The notes under the pieces were generated by a model that did no database searches, was not told the DNA's origin, and was given only the letters and a program-made list of their open reading frames with translations. The position numbers and the translations under genes were made by a program. From the NCBI GenBank assembly GCA_902465215.1, contig CABQMM010000032.1, forward strand, positions 1 to 8,901: a stretch of 8,901 nucleotides of DNA, read 5' to 3'. Of this stretch, positions 1-7,202 are shown one piece after another; the stretch's first letter is position 1, and each line of letters opens with the position of its first letter. This DNA comes from an uncultured Bacillota bacterium (GTDB lineage: Bacteria; Bacillota; Clostridia; Peptostreptococcales; Anaerovoracaceae).

Positions 1-496
1 TAAAACGATATTCGACGAAATCGTGCTCGAAGGAAAGACTCTGGAGAAACTGGTAAATGACAGCGGAGAGAAACAGAAGGTCATCACCATCAACGCAAAG
101 GGCAACGATTTAGGACTGACACAACAGGAGCCGCAGCCTGTGCCGGATAACGAGCAGCCGAACGCAGATACCGAAGTCAAGATTTCCGGGCAGCCGTTCA
201 GACCATCGGATTTGAGGTGGAACGGAGATGTACGCACAATTTCTGCAAACGGTGCGGACAAAGGCAGCATTTCGACAGCGGGCGCAGTGCTGAATGAGGC
301 GGGCGCAATCGAAAAAACCGGGGGACTGACACCGGAGGAAACGGTTCAGGTTACGAAGGAAAATCCGATTTCGCGAGAAAATACGCCATTCGATTGGAGC
401 ATTCTCTTTATGCTTATCGGCATTGCAGCAGCGGTCGGTATCGGCGGCGGATTAATCAAGTGGTTTGCGGCAGCAAAACACAGCCGGAGAAAATAA
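1..496 (+). CDS. C-terminal part of a membrane-anchored surface protein (5' truncated by window edge)
   Basis: The reading frame is open from base 2 to a TAA at 494-496, giving about 164 residues, and it continues upstream of the window. A GTG at 23 is in frame but has no ribosome binding site, so I treat this as the end of a longer gene. The visible part is a polar, Pro/Gln/Asn/Glu-rich stretch (QQEPQPVPDNEQPN) followed by a Gly/Thr/Ser-rich region. One hydrophobic segment (about bases 395-469, beginning WSILFMLIGIAAAVG) follows, then a short basic tail, KHSRRK. This is the layout of a type I membrane anchor with the bulk outside the cell. There is no LPxTG motif before the hydrophobic segment, so sortase anchoring is not indicated. 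It lies 24 bases before the DUF4430 gene and is probably in the same operon. I do not recognise a family from this fragment; the functional domain would be upstream. Confidence 0.8.
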   Translation, partial: KTIFDEIVLEGKTLEKLVNDSGEKQKVITINAKGNDLGLTQQEPQPVPDNEQPNADTEVKISGQPFRPSDLRWNGDVRTISANGADKGSISTAGAVLNEAGAIEKTGGLTPEETVQVTKENPISRENTPFDWSILFMLIGIAAAVGIGGGLIKWFAAAKHSRRK

Positions 497-520
497 CGGC
501 AGGCAGGCGGAGAAAATAAA

Positions 521-2716
521 ATGAAAAAAGGGCAGAAATACATCAGGATTGCCACCATCGCAGCCTTTTGTCTCGTTTTGGTGATTACCGGTATACGTTT
601 TCAAAACGGCGTACCCGAGAATCCCATTACGGAGGCAGAGGCTGCCTCTGCTATGTTCACATCGGCGCAGGATCTGCTTTATGACGAGGATATTTTGAGT
701 GAAATCGATAACGCCAATATCAGCGCAGGAAAAACGCAGGAAGAAATCGAGGACGAACAGCAGAAAGAGGACGATAAAAAGTCCGAAGAGAAGAATGAGC
801 AGTCCGAAAACCATAAAAATGAAAAAAACGACACAGACAAGCCGAAAGATCGGACTTCTCCGGGTAAGGTTCTTGACGACGGGAATATCTGGGACAGCAG
901 CAGGTTCGACTTATCGAACGGCCCCTTGGATGTTTCGGATATTTTAGACATTAAGGATCATCTCCCCGGCGATGACGAGGACGGGGACGGAGTGCCCGGC
1001 TTTGATCCGGGAAGACAAGACGGAGACGAAGAGGACGGAAACCTTGAAAAATATTTTGAAACGAGCATTATTCAGGGAGACATTCTCGATGAGGAAGACT
1101 ATACATTTACAATTACGCATCTGAAGCCGGAGCTGACGGTATCCGGAATAGCAGTTACCGTAAACGGCAGCGAGAAGACCTACAGCGGGCAGACGAAGGG
1201 CTTTGAAATAAAGCTTGCGGAAGGACAGAATACGATTCTGGTTGAGGTCGTTTATTTTGACGGAAAAAACTATATTACCGCTTCGAAGGCGTATACCGTC
1301 TACTACTCGAAGGGCGACCGCGTACTGATTATCACGAATCTGCATGACTGCACAACACCGCAGGAAGAAATTGACTTCACTGCCTACGGCATGAAAGGCA
1401 CCAAGCGGCTGGAAGCGACCGTTAAAGTGAACGGGCGCGAAATCAGCGGAAAGCATGACAGCTTCACGACAGCATTGGAGGCAGGGGAGAACAAGATTTC
1501 AATCTCGGCAGGCGGCAGAACTGACCGTGTGACGGAGGTCTATACCGTAATCTATCAGGCGGATGCTTTCAAAATCACTACGACGATTTCGGATACGGTT
1601 ATCACAAATGACACGAAGCAGCCGATGCACATACGCGAGGAGGTCATTTACAAGGGCGAAAGCGAAGACTATAAATTCAAGGTAAATCTGCATAAAGAGA
1701 CCGGAAAAGAAAAAATCCGCCAGGTGAAATTTGACGATAAGGTTGTAAAGCCGGGCGGTGACGGTTACTATCACGGCACCATCAGCCAGAGACATTGGAA
1801 ATATATCTGGATTTTTTACACTGATTCAGACGGAAACGATCAGTCGTACAAATATATCATCATGCTGAAAAGGGCGCCGGAGGCGACTCCTGAGGACAAA
1901 CAGCCTACGATTTATGCGCAGGTTGAAATACAGGACCAGATTTTCAATCTCGAAAACGGCATGTTGTTTAAAAATCCCGATATTATCACGAATATTACAG
2001 CGCTGAGCTGGAATAACGAGCAGCTTTATTACAACAATTTTGACGTTCGCGTCAACGGGCGGAAAATCAGCCAGCCTATGGCGCAGACCGGAGCATGGTT
2101 CGGTTATAATACGTATCTGACCGAAGAGGGTGAAAATACAATTTCGGTTACGGTGACGGACTACGACGGCTATACCGCGACTAAAACGTGGAAGGTCTAC
2201 TACGAAAAGGGTAATGTCAGGGTGAAATTCAGCATGGAGGCGACGACAATCGGTCTGGGCTATCTGATACCGCCTACCTATATCGAAGTACCGGGCGGCA
2301 GCTCGCTCACGGACATCATGCGAAAAGCCTTAGAGGAATACGGCTACACCTATCAGGACAACGGAGGACATTATCTGGCAAGTATCGGCAAGCCCGGAAT
2401 CTGCAACGGTTACTCGGTTGATCCGGAGCTGATGAAACTGATTATTGACGACGGTCTGGACGAAGGAAGCGGTTTCTCCCCGAAACCTGCTTCGATGGAC
2501 TCTTTGGGTGAGTTTGACTTCTACAGATGGTCGGGCTGGATGTATTCCTATAACGGAAAATATCCGGGTTACGGTATCAATGTATGCAAACCGCAGGATG
2601 GCTCGGTCGTACGGTTCCGCTATACGCTGGCGCTCGGCAAGGACATCGGCGGATTTTCAGCAGCCGCGGGCGGAGGCTACGGCGCAAGCGATCACAATTT
2701 TTATAAAGAATGGTAG
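521..2716 (+). CDS. Secreted multidomain protein with C-terminal DUF4430 (transcobalamin-like) domain
   Basis: 731 residues. The ATG at 521 has GGAG at 509-512, 8 bases upstream. Residues 1-25 form a basic, hydrophobic signal segment (IATIAAFCLVLVITGI). AxA sites at 39-41 and 42-44 could be cleavage points but lie unusually far from the hydrophobic core, so the segment may stay as an anchor. Residues 70-116 are a charged Glu/Lys/Asp/Gln linker. Residues 151-173 are an Asp/Gly-rich segment containing DEDGDGVPGFDPG, like a calcium loop. About 195-565 hold diverged beta-sandwich repeats that end in YTVYY-like strands. About 566-710 match the DUF4430 pattern: SLTDIMRKALEEYGYTY, then SGWMYSYNGKYPGYG, then DGSVVRFRYTLALGKDIGG. 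The protein ends in a Gly-rich tail with no membrane anchor or LPxTG. DUF4430 is known from the C-terminal domain of transcobalamin and intrinsic factor and from many clostridial surface proteins. A role as a ligand-capture protein for the downstream ECF transporter is inferred. The ligand is unknown; a corrinoid is a candidate. Confidence 0.9.
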   Translation: MKKGQKYIRIATIAAFCLVLVITGIRFQNGVPENPITEAEAASAMFTSAQDLLYDEDILSEIDNANISAGKTQEEIEDEQQKEDDKKSEEKNEQSENHKNEKNDTDKPKDRTSPGKVLDDGNIWDSSRFDLSNGPLDVSDILDIKDHLPGDDEDGDGVPGFDPGRQDGDEEDGNLEKYFETSIIQGDILDEEDYTFTITHLKPELTVSGIAVTVNGSEKTYSGQTKGFEIKLAEGQNTILVEVVYFDGKNYITASKAYTVYYSKGDRVLIITNLHDCTTPQEEIDFTAYGMKGTKRLEATVKVNGREISGKHDSFTTALEAGENKISISAGGRTDRVTEVYTVIYQADAFKITTTISDTVITNDTKQPMHIREEVIYKGESEDYKFKVNLHKETGKEKIRQVKFDDKVVKPGGDGYYHGTISQRHWKYIWIFYTDSDGNDQSYKYIIMLKRAPEATPEDKQPTIYAQVEIQDQIFNLENGMLFKNPDIITNITALSWNNEQLYYNNFDVRVNGRKISQPMAQTGAWFGYNTYLTEEGENTISVTVTDYDGYTATKTWKVYYEKGNVRVKFSMEATTIGLGYLIPPTYIEVPGGSSLTDIMRKALEEYGYTYQDNGGHYLASIGKPGICNGYSVDPELMKLIIDDGLDEGSGFSPKPASMDSLGEFDFYRWSGWMYSYNGKYPGYGINVCKPQDGSVVRFRYTLALGKDIGGFSAAAGGGYGASDHNFYKEW
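1133..2212 (+). repeat. Diverged protein-level beta-sandwich repeats inside the DUF4430 protein
   Basis: At least three copies of one pattern can be read in the protein: a VNG turn, then an (A/E)EG(Q/E)N-type turn followed by an I-x-V strand, then a closing YTVYY-like strand. Copy 1 covers residues about 205-265 (VTVNGSEKTYSG, AEGQNTILVEV, YTVYYSKGD). Copy 2 covers about 296-347 (VKVNGREISG, EAGENKISIS, YTVIYQ). Copy 3 covers about 507-564 (VRVNGRKISQ, EEGENTISVTV, WKVYYEKG). A weaker copy sits between 2 and 3 and ends YKYIIMLKRAP near residue 450. The copies differ strongly at the DNA level, so this is old domain duplication and not a recombinogenic repeat. The pattern resembles cadherin-like or Ig-like stalk domains that hold a binding domain away from the cell surface. 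Confidence 0.65.
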
Positions 2717-2725
2717 GAAAAGAAA

Positions 2726-3658
2726 ATGAAGCATCAAGCAGAAAAAATATTAAGCGAAGTGAAAAAAGTAATTGTCGGCAAAGACCTCGTCTTAGAGAAA
2801 ATTTTGATGACGATGATTGCGAAAGGGCATGTTTTGCTGGACGATGTGCCGGGAACCGGGAAAACCACTACCGCGCTTGCCTTCAGCAGAGCGCTCGGAC
2901 TGGACTACGCGCGTATTCAATTCACCCCGGACGTTTTGCCATCGGATATTGTGGGATTTTCCATGTATGACAAGAACAAAGGAGACTTCGTGTTTAAACC
3001 GGGCGTCGTAATGACAAATCTGCTGCTTGCCGACGAAATCAACCGAACCTCCAGCAAAACGCAGTCTGCGCTTTTGGAGGTAATGGAGGAACAACAGGCG
3101 ACGGTGGACGGAAAGACCTACAAGCTGCCTCAGCCGTTTACGGTAATCGCCACGCAAAACCCGGTGGGCTCGGCAGGAACGCAGCTGCTGCCGCAGGCCC
3201 AGCTGGACCGTTTCATGGTTAAACTGGAGATGGGGTATCCGGATTTTGAAAGTCAGGTAAACCTTCTCAGAGATCGGCAGGCAGGAAACCCTCTCGCATC
3301 GGTGGAACGTGTGGCAGAAGCCGCAGAACTCGTGCAGATGCAAAAGGAAGCAGAGTCGGTTCATATCAGTGATGAAATTTTGGAGTACATTACGACACTC
3401 AGTTTTGAAACCAGAAAGCACCCGCTCACGGTGCTCGGTGTCAGCCCGAGAGGTGCGCTTGCTGTCAGCAGCATGGCGAAGGCAGGGGCCTATATCCGCA
3501 AACGGGATTACGTGCTGACCGATGATGTGACAGGAGTTTTTCAGGATGTGTGCGCACACAGGATGATTTTAACTTCAAAAGCCAAGATTACCGAGACGAC
3601 GGCGGCGGATATTCTGAATGAAATTATCCGAAGCACACCGCGGCCGGACGGCGTTTAG
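2726..3658 (+). CDS. MoxR-family AAA+ ATPase
   Basis: 310 residues, full length for the family. The ATG at 2726 lies 9 bases after the stop of the previous gene, with a weak AGGAAAAG upstream that overlaps that stop, suggesting translational coupling. AAA+ motifs are complete: Walker A GTGKT (43-47) within DDVPGTGKTT, Walker B LLLADE (99-104), sensor 1 ATQNP (142-146), arginine-finger region LLPQAQLDRF (154-163, R162) and sensor 2 GVSPRG (238-243, R242). The helical lid follows to the C terminus. The loop between sensor 1 and the arginine finger reads VGSAGTQ where many MoxR proteins have IEQEGTY, marking a sub-branch. MoxR ATPases are cytoplasmic, chaperone-like machines that are usually encoded next to DUF58/VWA proteins and act on them, as here. 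The client in this locus is unknown. Remodelling of the DUF58 or transglutaminase-like membrane proteins is inferred from position only. Confidence 0.95.
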   Translation: MKHQAEKILSEVKKVIVGKDLVLEKILMTMIAKGHVLLDDVPGTGKTTTALAFSRALGLDYARIQFTPDVLPSDIVGFSMYDKNKGDFVFKPGVVMTNLLLADEINRTSSKTQSALLEVMEEQQATVDGKTYKLPQPFTVIATQNPVGSAGTQLLPQAQLDRFMVKLEMGYPDFESQVNLLRDRQAGNPLASVERVAEAAELVQMQKEAESVHISDEILEYITTLSFETRKHPLTVLGVSPRGALAVSSMAKAGAYIRKRDYVLTDDVTGVFQDVCAHRMILTSKAKITETTAADILNEIIRSTPRPDGV

Positions 3659-3679
3659 GCATTGGCACAATCGAACCTT

Positions 3680-3684
3680 GGAGG
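3680..3684 (+). promoter_or_regulatory. Strong ribosome binding site (GGAGG) of the DUF58 gene
   Basis: A perfect GGAGG lies 6 bases before the ATG at 3691, within the 32-base gap after the moxR-like gene. It fixes the start of the DUF58 protein and is the best Shine-Dalgarno match in the window. The gap shows no terminator-like hairpin with a T run, so transcription probably continues from the ATPase gene. Confidence 0.8.
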
Positions 3685-3690
3685 AAACGA

Positions 3691-4803
3691 ATGAAAAAAA
3701 GCAGAATCCTATACGGAATTTGGCTGCTTGTCTGGATTTTTATCTGGATTGTGGGGCAAAACCAGACCGCTGTCTTTATCGCAGCCGCGTCTCTCTTATG
3801 TGAAGCCGCTGAAATTCCGCTTACGCGATTTATTTGCAGGAATCTTTCCGCAGAAATACAATGCAGCCCTTCTCTGCAAAAAAACACGGAGCTGCAAATT
3901 TCCCTAAGTATGCGTAATCGCACACGTTTTAGCTGCAGCAGGGGAGAATGCGTGATTTCTTGTAAAAATCTTCTCACAGCAGAAAAGAGCACACTATCGG
4001 TTCCGTTTGCATTGCCGGGGAAATCGGAGGAAGCAGTGAGAAAGAGCATATCCCTTCCTCGCTGCGGCAAAATTCTCCTAAACATTGAAGAAGTACGCTG
4101 CTGCGACGTTTTTGGCATATATAGAGCAAAAAGGCACACGGAGCGCAGCACTGCATCGCTGGTTCTGCCGCAGCTTTATCCGACGAATCTGAGCATTGCG
4201 CCGGGGCAGGTGACAGACATCGAGAGCGATGAGTATTCGCAGTATAAGGCGGGCTTCGATGCAAGCGAGACTTACGCACTGCGCAGCTATAAGCAGGGCG
4301 ATTCGTTAAAACAGATTCATTGGAAACTCTCTCAAAAAGCAGATGAACTTATTGTACGCGAATTCGGTCTTCCAATTAAAAATTCGCTGCTTATTTTGAT
4401 GGACAATACGCAGCAGGAAAATACGATTTCTGCACAGCCGGAAATCGCCGAAGCCCTTGGTGAAATTGCGATTTCGCTTTCGATGGAGTTATGCGAGCAG
4501 AATTACGAACATCACATTGCGTGGATGGACCAGGAAAGAAATGCAATCCGTCACTGTGAAATCGACGGTGAGGAGGCGCTGAATGCCGCAATGCCGGATA
4601 TTTTGGCGGCAGGCATACGGGAAGATGCACAAGGCGTGCTTGCGCGTCTTGCGGAAGCGAACATGGAATACGCGCATATCATCCTGCTGACCGCAGGAAA
4701 CGGCAGCATGACGGAGCTGCTGCCCGCAGAAACAAACATATCGGTTCTGGATGTCAGAGAATATCAGACATTCAGGGAAAATGGAATTTACGCAGAGGTT
4801 TAG
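3691..4803 (+). CDS. DUF58 domain membrane protein
   Basis: 370 residues; start set by GGAGG at 3680-3684. Two N-terminal hydrophobic segments (about residues 7-22 and 26-40) form a membrane hairpin that should leave the rest in the cytoplasm, where MoxR could reach it. Residues about 50-160 form a beta-rich segment ending in the family's DVFGIYR (139-145; DPFGLFR-like in relatives). The DUF58 hallmark is clear at 196-225: ALRSYKQGDSLKQIHWKLSQ, then DELIVREFG. After it comes a von Willebrand A-like fold beginning LLILMDNT (233-240). The metal site D-x-S-x-S is degenerate, reading D238-N-T240-Q-Q242. The N-terminal half is rich in cysteine (eight between residues 49 and 138), unusual for this family. 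DUF58 proteins are regular partners of MoxR ATPases and transglutaminase-like membrane proteins, and all three are adjacent here. The biochemical role is unknown. Confidence 0.92.
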   Translation: MKKSRILYGIWLLVWIFIWIVGQNQTAVFIAAASLLCEAAEIPLTRFICRNLSAEIQCSPSLQKNTELQISLSMRNRTRFSCSRGECVISCKNLLTAEKSTLSVPFALPGKSEEAVRKSISLPRCGKILLNIEEVRCCDVFGIYRAKRHTERSTASLVLPQLYPTNLSIAPGQVTDIESDEYSQYKAGFDASETYALRSYKQGDSLKQIHWKLSQKADELIVREFGLPIKNSLLILMDNTQQENTISAQPEIAEALGEIAISLSMELCEQNYEHHIAWMDQERNAIRHCEIDGEEALNAAMPDILAAGIREDAQGVLARLAEANMEYAHIILLTAGNGSMTELLPAETNISVLDVREYQTFRENGIYAEV

Positions 4804-4809
4804 CGCTTT

Positions 4810-7128
4810 ATGATAGAAAAAATAAGAAAAAAAGAAATAACACCGATTGTGGCTGCGCTGCTCGTTTTAGGGGAGTTTTATGTCCTGTGCGGAATCCTTT
4901 CGCTTGAAGGCTGTCTTTCAGCAGCGCTATGCGGCATTTTCGGAGTGGGTGTCTGCTGTCTTGCAAAGAAATTTGAAGAGCGAGGATGGATGGTATATAC
5001 TGCCGCATTTGGCATGGCAGCAGCGCTTGCGCTGATTTTACTTCCGACTTTTACCGATGGGTGTGCTGCGCTTCTGAATCAGGTAATTGATGATTTTAAA
5101 CAGCTTCATCCGCGAAACTATCACATCTTCCGCATTGAAGGCGATGCGAAGGCGGCAATGCGCATGGTTTTGGCTTTGTTTGCCTTCCTGATAGGAATGT
5201 CGGCCTGCGAAATCGTAAGAAAACCGCGGCAGCCGCTTTTTTATCTTCATGTGGTATGCATCGCCTTATTGCTGCTTGTTTTCGGAGAGGCGGCAGAGCC
5301 GCCGGTAATGACTGCAGCGGCTCTGTGCGAGGGGCTGCTGTATTTGCTATATGTTTCAGACAGCAGGACGCAGGCGCGTGGCACGACGGAAAAAGCTGCG
5401 GCAGGCGCATGGCTTCGCTGTGGGGCTGTATTCTGCATTCTGATTGTGATAGCCGGGCTTTTTCCATTGTTTTCAGATGGCGATTTTGCAAGTAACATTG
5501 CAGAAAGCTGCAGGGAAACGGTGGATGATATTCGTTATGGAAATAATCGAGACTGTGGGCTGACTGACGGAAAACTGACCGTCGCAGGTCGGCAGGAACG
5601 CACGGAAGAGAGCGTTTTGAAGGTTACGATGACCGAGCCGGCTTCTTATTATCTCAGAGGCTTTGTCGGTGACAGCTATCAGAACAATTACTGGAAACCG
5701 CTGGAGAAAGAAGCGCTTTATCAGAACAGCGATTTGTTTTACTGGCTGCATCGGGACGGGTTCTTTGCACAGAAACAGATTACAGATGCGGCACAGGCAG
5801 CGGATATTAAAACAAATGAAAACGAAATACAGATTGAAAATTTAAAAGCGTCTTCAAAGTACCTGTATCTGCCTTATGAAACGGACGCTGATACTTATTT
5901 TGACGCTTCAAAAATCGGAGACAGCGGCGCATATGCAGCAGGGCTGAAAGGAATGCGTAATTATAGTTTTCAGGCGGCGGGAAATCTGATTGTTCAGTAT
6001 CAAAAAATCGGCAGTAGGCTTCAAAAGCTAAAAAATACGCAGGACGGAAAAAATGTGAATGCGCAGGCGCAGACTTATCTCAGCGATGAAGCCGGATACA
6101 ACGCTTTCGTCTATCAGAACTATACGCAGATTCCGATGGAGATTGAACAATATTTCGCGCAAAAACTCGGAGACTATGTCATCGAAAACGGCCAGTCACA
6201 TTTTGATTATCAGGCGGCGAAGCAGAATATTTTGTTTTATCTCGGAAAAAGCGTTAAATACAGCGAAGAAACGGAGCCTGTAGACGGAGACGTTGATTTT
6301 ATCCTGAATTTTTTGGAAGGAAGCAAAAAAGGCTATGATGTGCATTATGCTTCCGCAGCGGTAATGCTTTTCCGCTATTACGGTATTCCGGCGCGTTATG
6401 CAGAAGGGTATCTCATTACCAAAGAAGATGCGAAGCAGATGAAAGCAGGCGAGGCATACTATATTGACGGAACGCACGCACATGCGTGGGCAGAATATTA
6501 CCAGGACGGAGTGGGCTGGCTTCCGTTTGAGACAACGCCATCCTATCTGTCGGTTATGGAAAAAACCGAAAACTATCAGGATATTTCCGGTCTGCTCGGA
6601 CAGACTGTCGGAAGCAAACGGGCGGACGAAGCAGAGCAGCAGCAGGAGACAGAGACGGACAGCCCGAATCTGAAAATGTTTTGGATTAAGCATAAGGTTA
6701 CAATTTTATTGGCAGCTTCGCTTATGTTTTTGGCAGCCCTGATTGCCCTGTTTATATCATGGCTTCTACATGAACGGAAAAAAACTGCTGCCCGCAAAGC
6801 AGACTTCATGGATGAGGATGCAGCGCAGGGAATTCGCAATATCCACAGCTATATGATGGATGTTTTGCTGGCATATGGGCTGAAACCGAAAAATTGCAAT
6901 CCGATTGAATATGCGGACTTCATACGAAATGCATTTCAGGATGAAACTCTGAGTGAGGACTATAAAAATGCGCACATGCTTTGGGAAGAGGCAGAATTCA
7001 GCACGCACCGGATGTCAGAGGAAGAAAGACAGCGGGTTCTGCAGGTGAATGGAGAAATATGGGACAAGGTCTGGTCGCAGATGGGATTCTTTGCGCGCAT
7101 AAAGCTGAAGTATGTATATTTTCTCTAA
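4810..7128 (+). CDS. Polytopic membrane protein with transglutaminase-like domain (nucleophile Cys replaced by Asp)
   Basis: 772 residues. The ATG at 4810 lies 6 bases after the DUF58 stop, with AGAGG at 4794-4798 inside the DUF58 coding end. The layout is TgpA-like: about seven membrane segments (roughly 11-31, 33-52, 60-80, 114-134, 142-160, 166-182, 202-221), a large external region, one more membrane segment (about 630-652) and a cytoplasmic C-terminal helical region resembling DUF4129. External motifs include YYLRGFVGDSY (280-290) and the transglutaminase core at about 467-575: GYDVHYASA, then GIPARYAEGY, then HAHAWAEYY and WLPFETTPSY. In active members the first motif is GYCxHFA. Here the Cys position is Asp510 (codon GAT at 6337-6339). 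The His is present (H558) and the third residue is Glu574, where TgpA-type enzymes have Asp. Classical Cys-protease or transglutaminase chemistry is therefore unlikely, and a structural or peptide-binding role is more plausible. It is the usual third partner of MoxR and DUF58. Confidence 0.92.
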   Translation: MIEKIRKKEITPIVAALLVLGEFYVLCGILSLEGCLSAALCGIFGVGVCCLAKKFEERGWMVYTAAFGMAAALALILLPTFTDGCAALLNQVIDDFKQLHPRNYHIFRIEGDAKAAMRMVLALFAFLIGMSACEIVRKPRQPLFYLHVVCIALLLLVFGEAAEPPVMTAAALCEGLLYLLYVSDSRTQARGTTEKAAAGAWLRCGAVFCILIVIAGLFPLFSDGDFASNIAESCRETVDDIRYGNNRDCGLTDGKLTVAGRQERTEESVLKVTMTEPASYYLRGFVGDSYQNNYWKPLEKEALYQNSDLFYWLHRDGFFAQKQITDAAQAADIKTNENEIQIENLKASSKYLYLPYETDADTYFDASKIGDSGAYAAGLKGMRNYSFQAAGNLIVQYQKIGSRLQKLKNTQDGKNVNAQAQTYLSDEAGYNAFVYQNYTQIPMEIEQYFAQKLGDYVIENGQSHFDYQAAKQNILFYLGKSVKYSEETEPVDGDVDFILNFLEGSKKGYDVHYASAAVMLFRYYGIPARYAEGYLITKEDAKQMKAGEAYYIDGTHAHAWAEYYQDGVGWLPFETTPSYLSVMEKTENYQDISGLLGQTVGSKRADEAEQQQETETDSPNLKMFWIKHKVTILLAASLMFLAALIALFISWLLHERKKTAARKADFMDEDAAQGIRNIHSYMMDVLLAYGLKPKNCNPIEYADFIRNAFQDETLSEDYKNAHMLWEEAEFSTHRMSEEERQRVLQVNGEIWDKVWSQMGFFARIKLKYVYFL

Positions 7129-7137
7129 TTGAAAATA

Positions 7138-7166
7138 TTGATTTCCGGTATATAAAGTGGTAAAAT
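7138..7166 (+). promoter_or_regulatory. Candidate sigma-A-type promoter upstream of the ECF genes
   Basis: TTGATT (7138-7143) is separated by 17 bases from TAAAAT (7161-7166), which is preceded by TGG, giving an extended -10 (TGn). A second, overlapping candidate is TTGAAA (7129-7134) with TATAAA (7151-7156), spaced 16 bases. This gap is much more AT-rich than the flanking genes. A promoter here would give the transporter genes their own transcription. It is not proven: AT-rich intergenic sequence often contains such matches. Confidence 0.5.
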
Positions 7167-7193
7167 GAAATGACTGACTTTAAATGATTTTAC
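7160..7193. promoter_or_regulatory. Inverted repeat overlapping the candidate -10 box (possible operator)
   Basis: GTAAAAT (7160-7166) and its exact reverse complement ATTTTAC (7187-7193) flank 20 bases that contain AAATGA direct repeats and TGACTGACT. The left arm covers the proposed -10 hexamer, which is where a repressor site would be expected. The arms are short and AT-rich, and I do not recognise the operator of a known regulator. A stable RNA hairpin or terminator is unlikely given the weak arms and long loop. Confidence 0.3.
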
Positions 7194-7202
7194 ATAGTGA
7201 AT

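Noticed and set aside
298..420. LPxTG-type sortase signal in the first protein
   Set aside because: The only similar string is IEKTG, about 25 residues before the membrane segment and without the required Leu-Pro, so it does not fit the sortase pattern.
23..496. Treating the GTG at base 23 as the true start of a 157-residue protein
   Set aside because: The frame is open upstream to the window edge, there is no Shine-Dalgarno sequence and no signal peptide, so the start lies outside the window.
2792..3559. Long minus-strand open frame opposite the MoxR gene
   Set aside because: It lies wholly inside a confidently identified plus-strand gene, its translation is rich in His/Arg/Cys without domain-like patterns, and it has no start context. 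It is a shadow of the codon bias of the real gene.
7129..7196. Rho-independent terminator after the transglutaminase-like gene
   Set aside because: There is no GC-rich hairpin followed by a T run; the only inverted repeat is short, AT-rich and has a 20-base loop.
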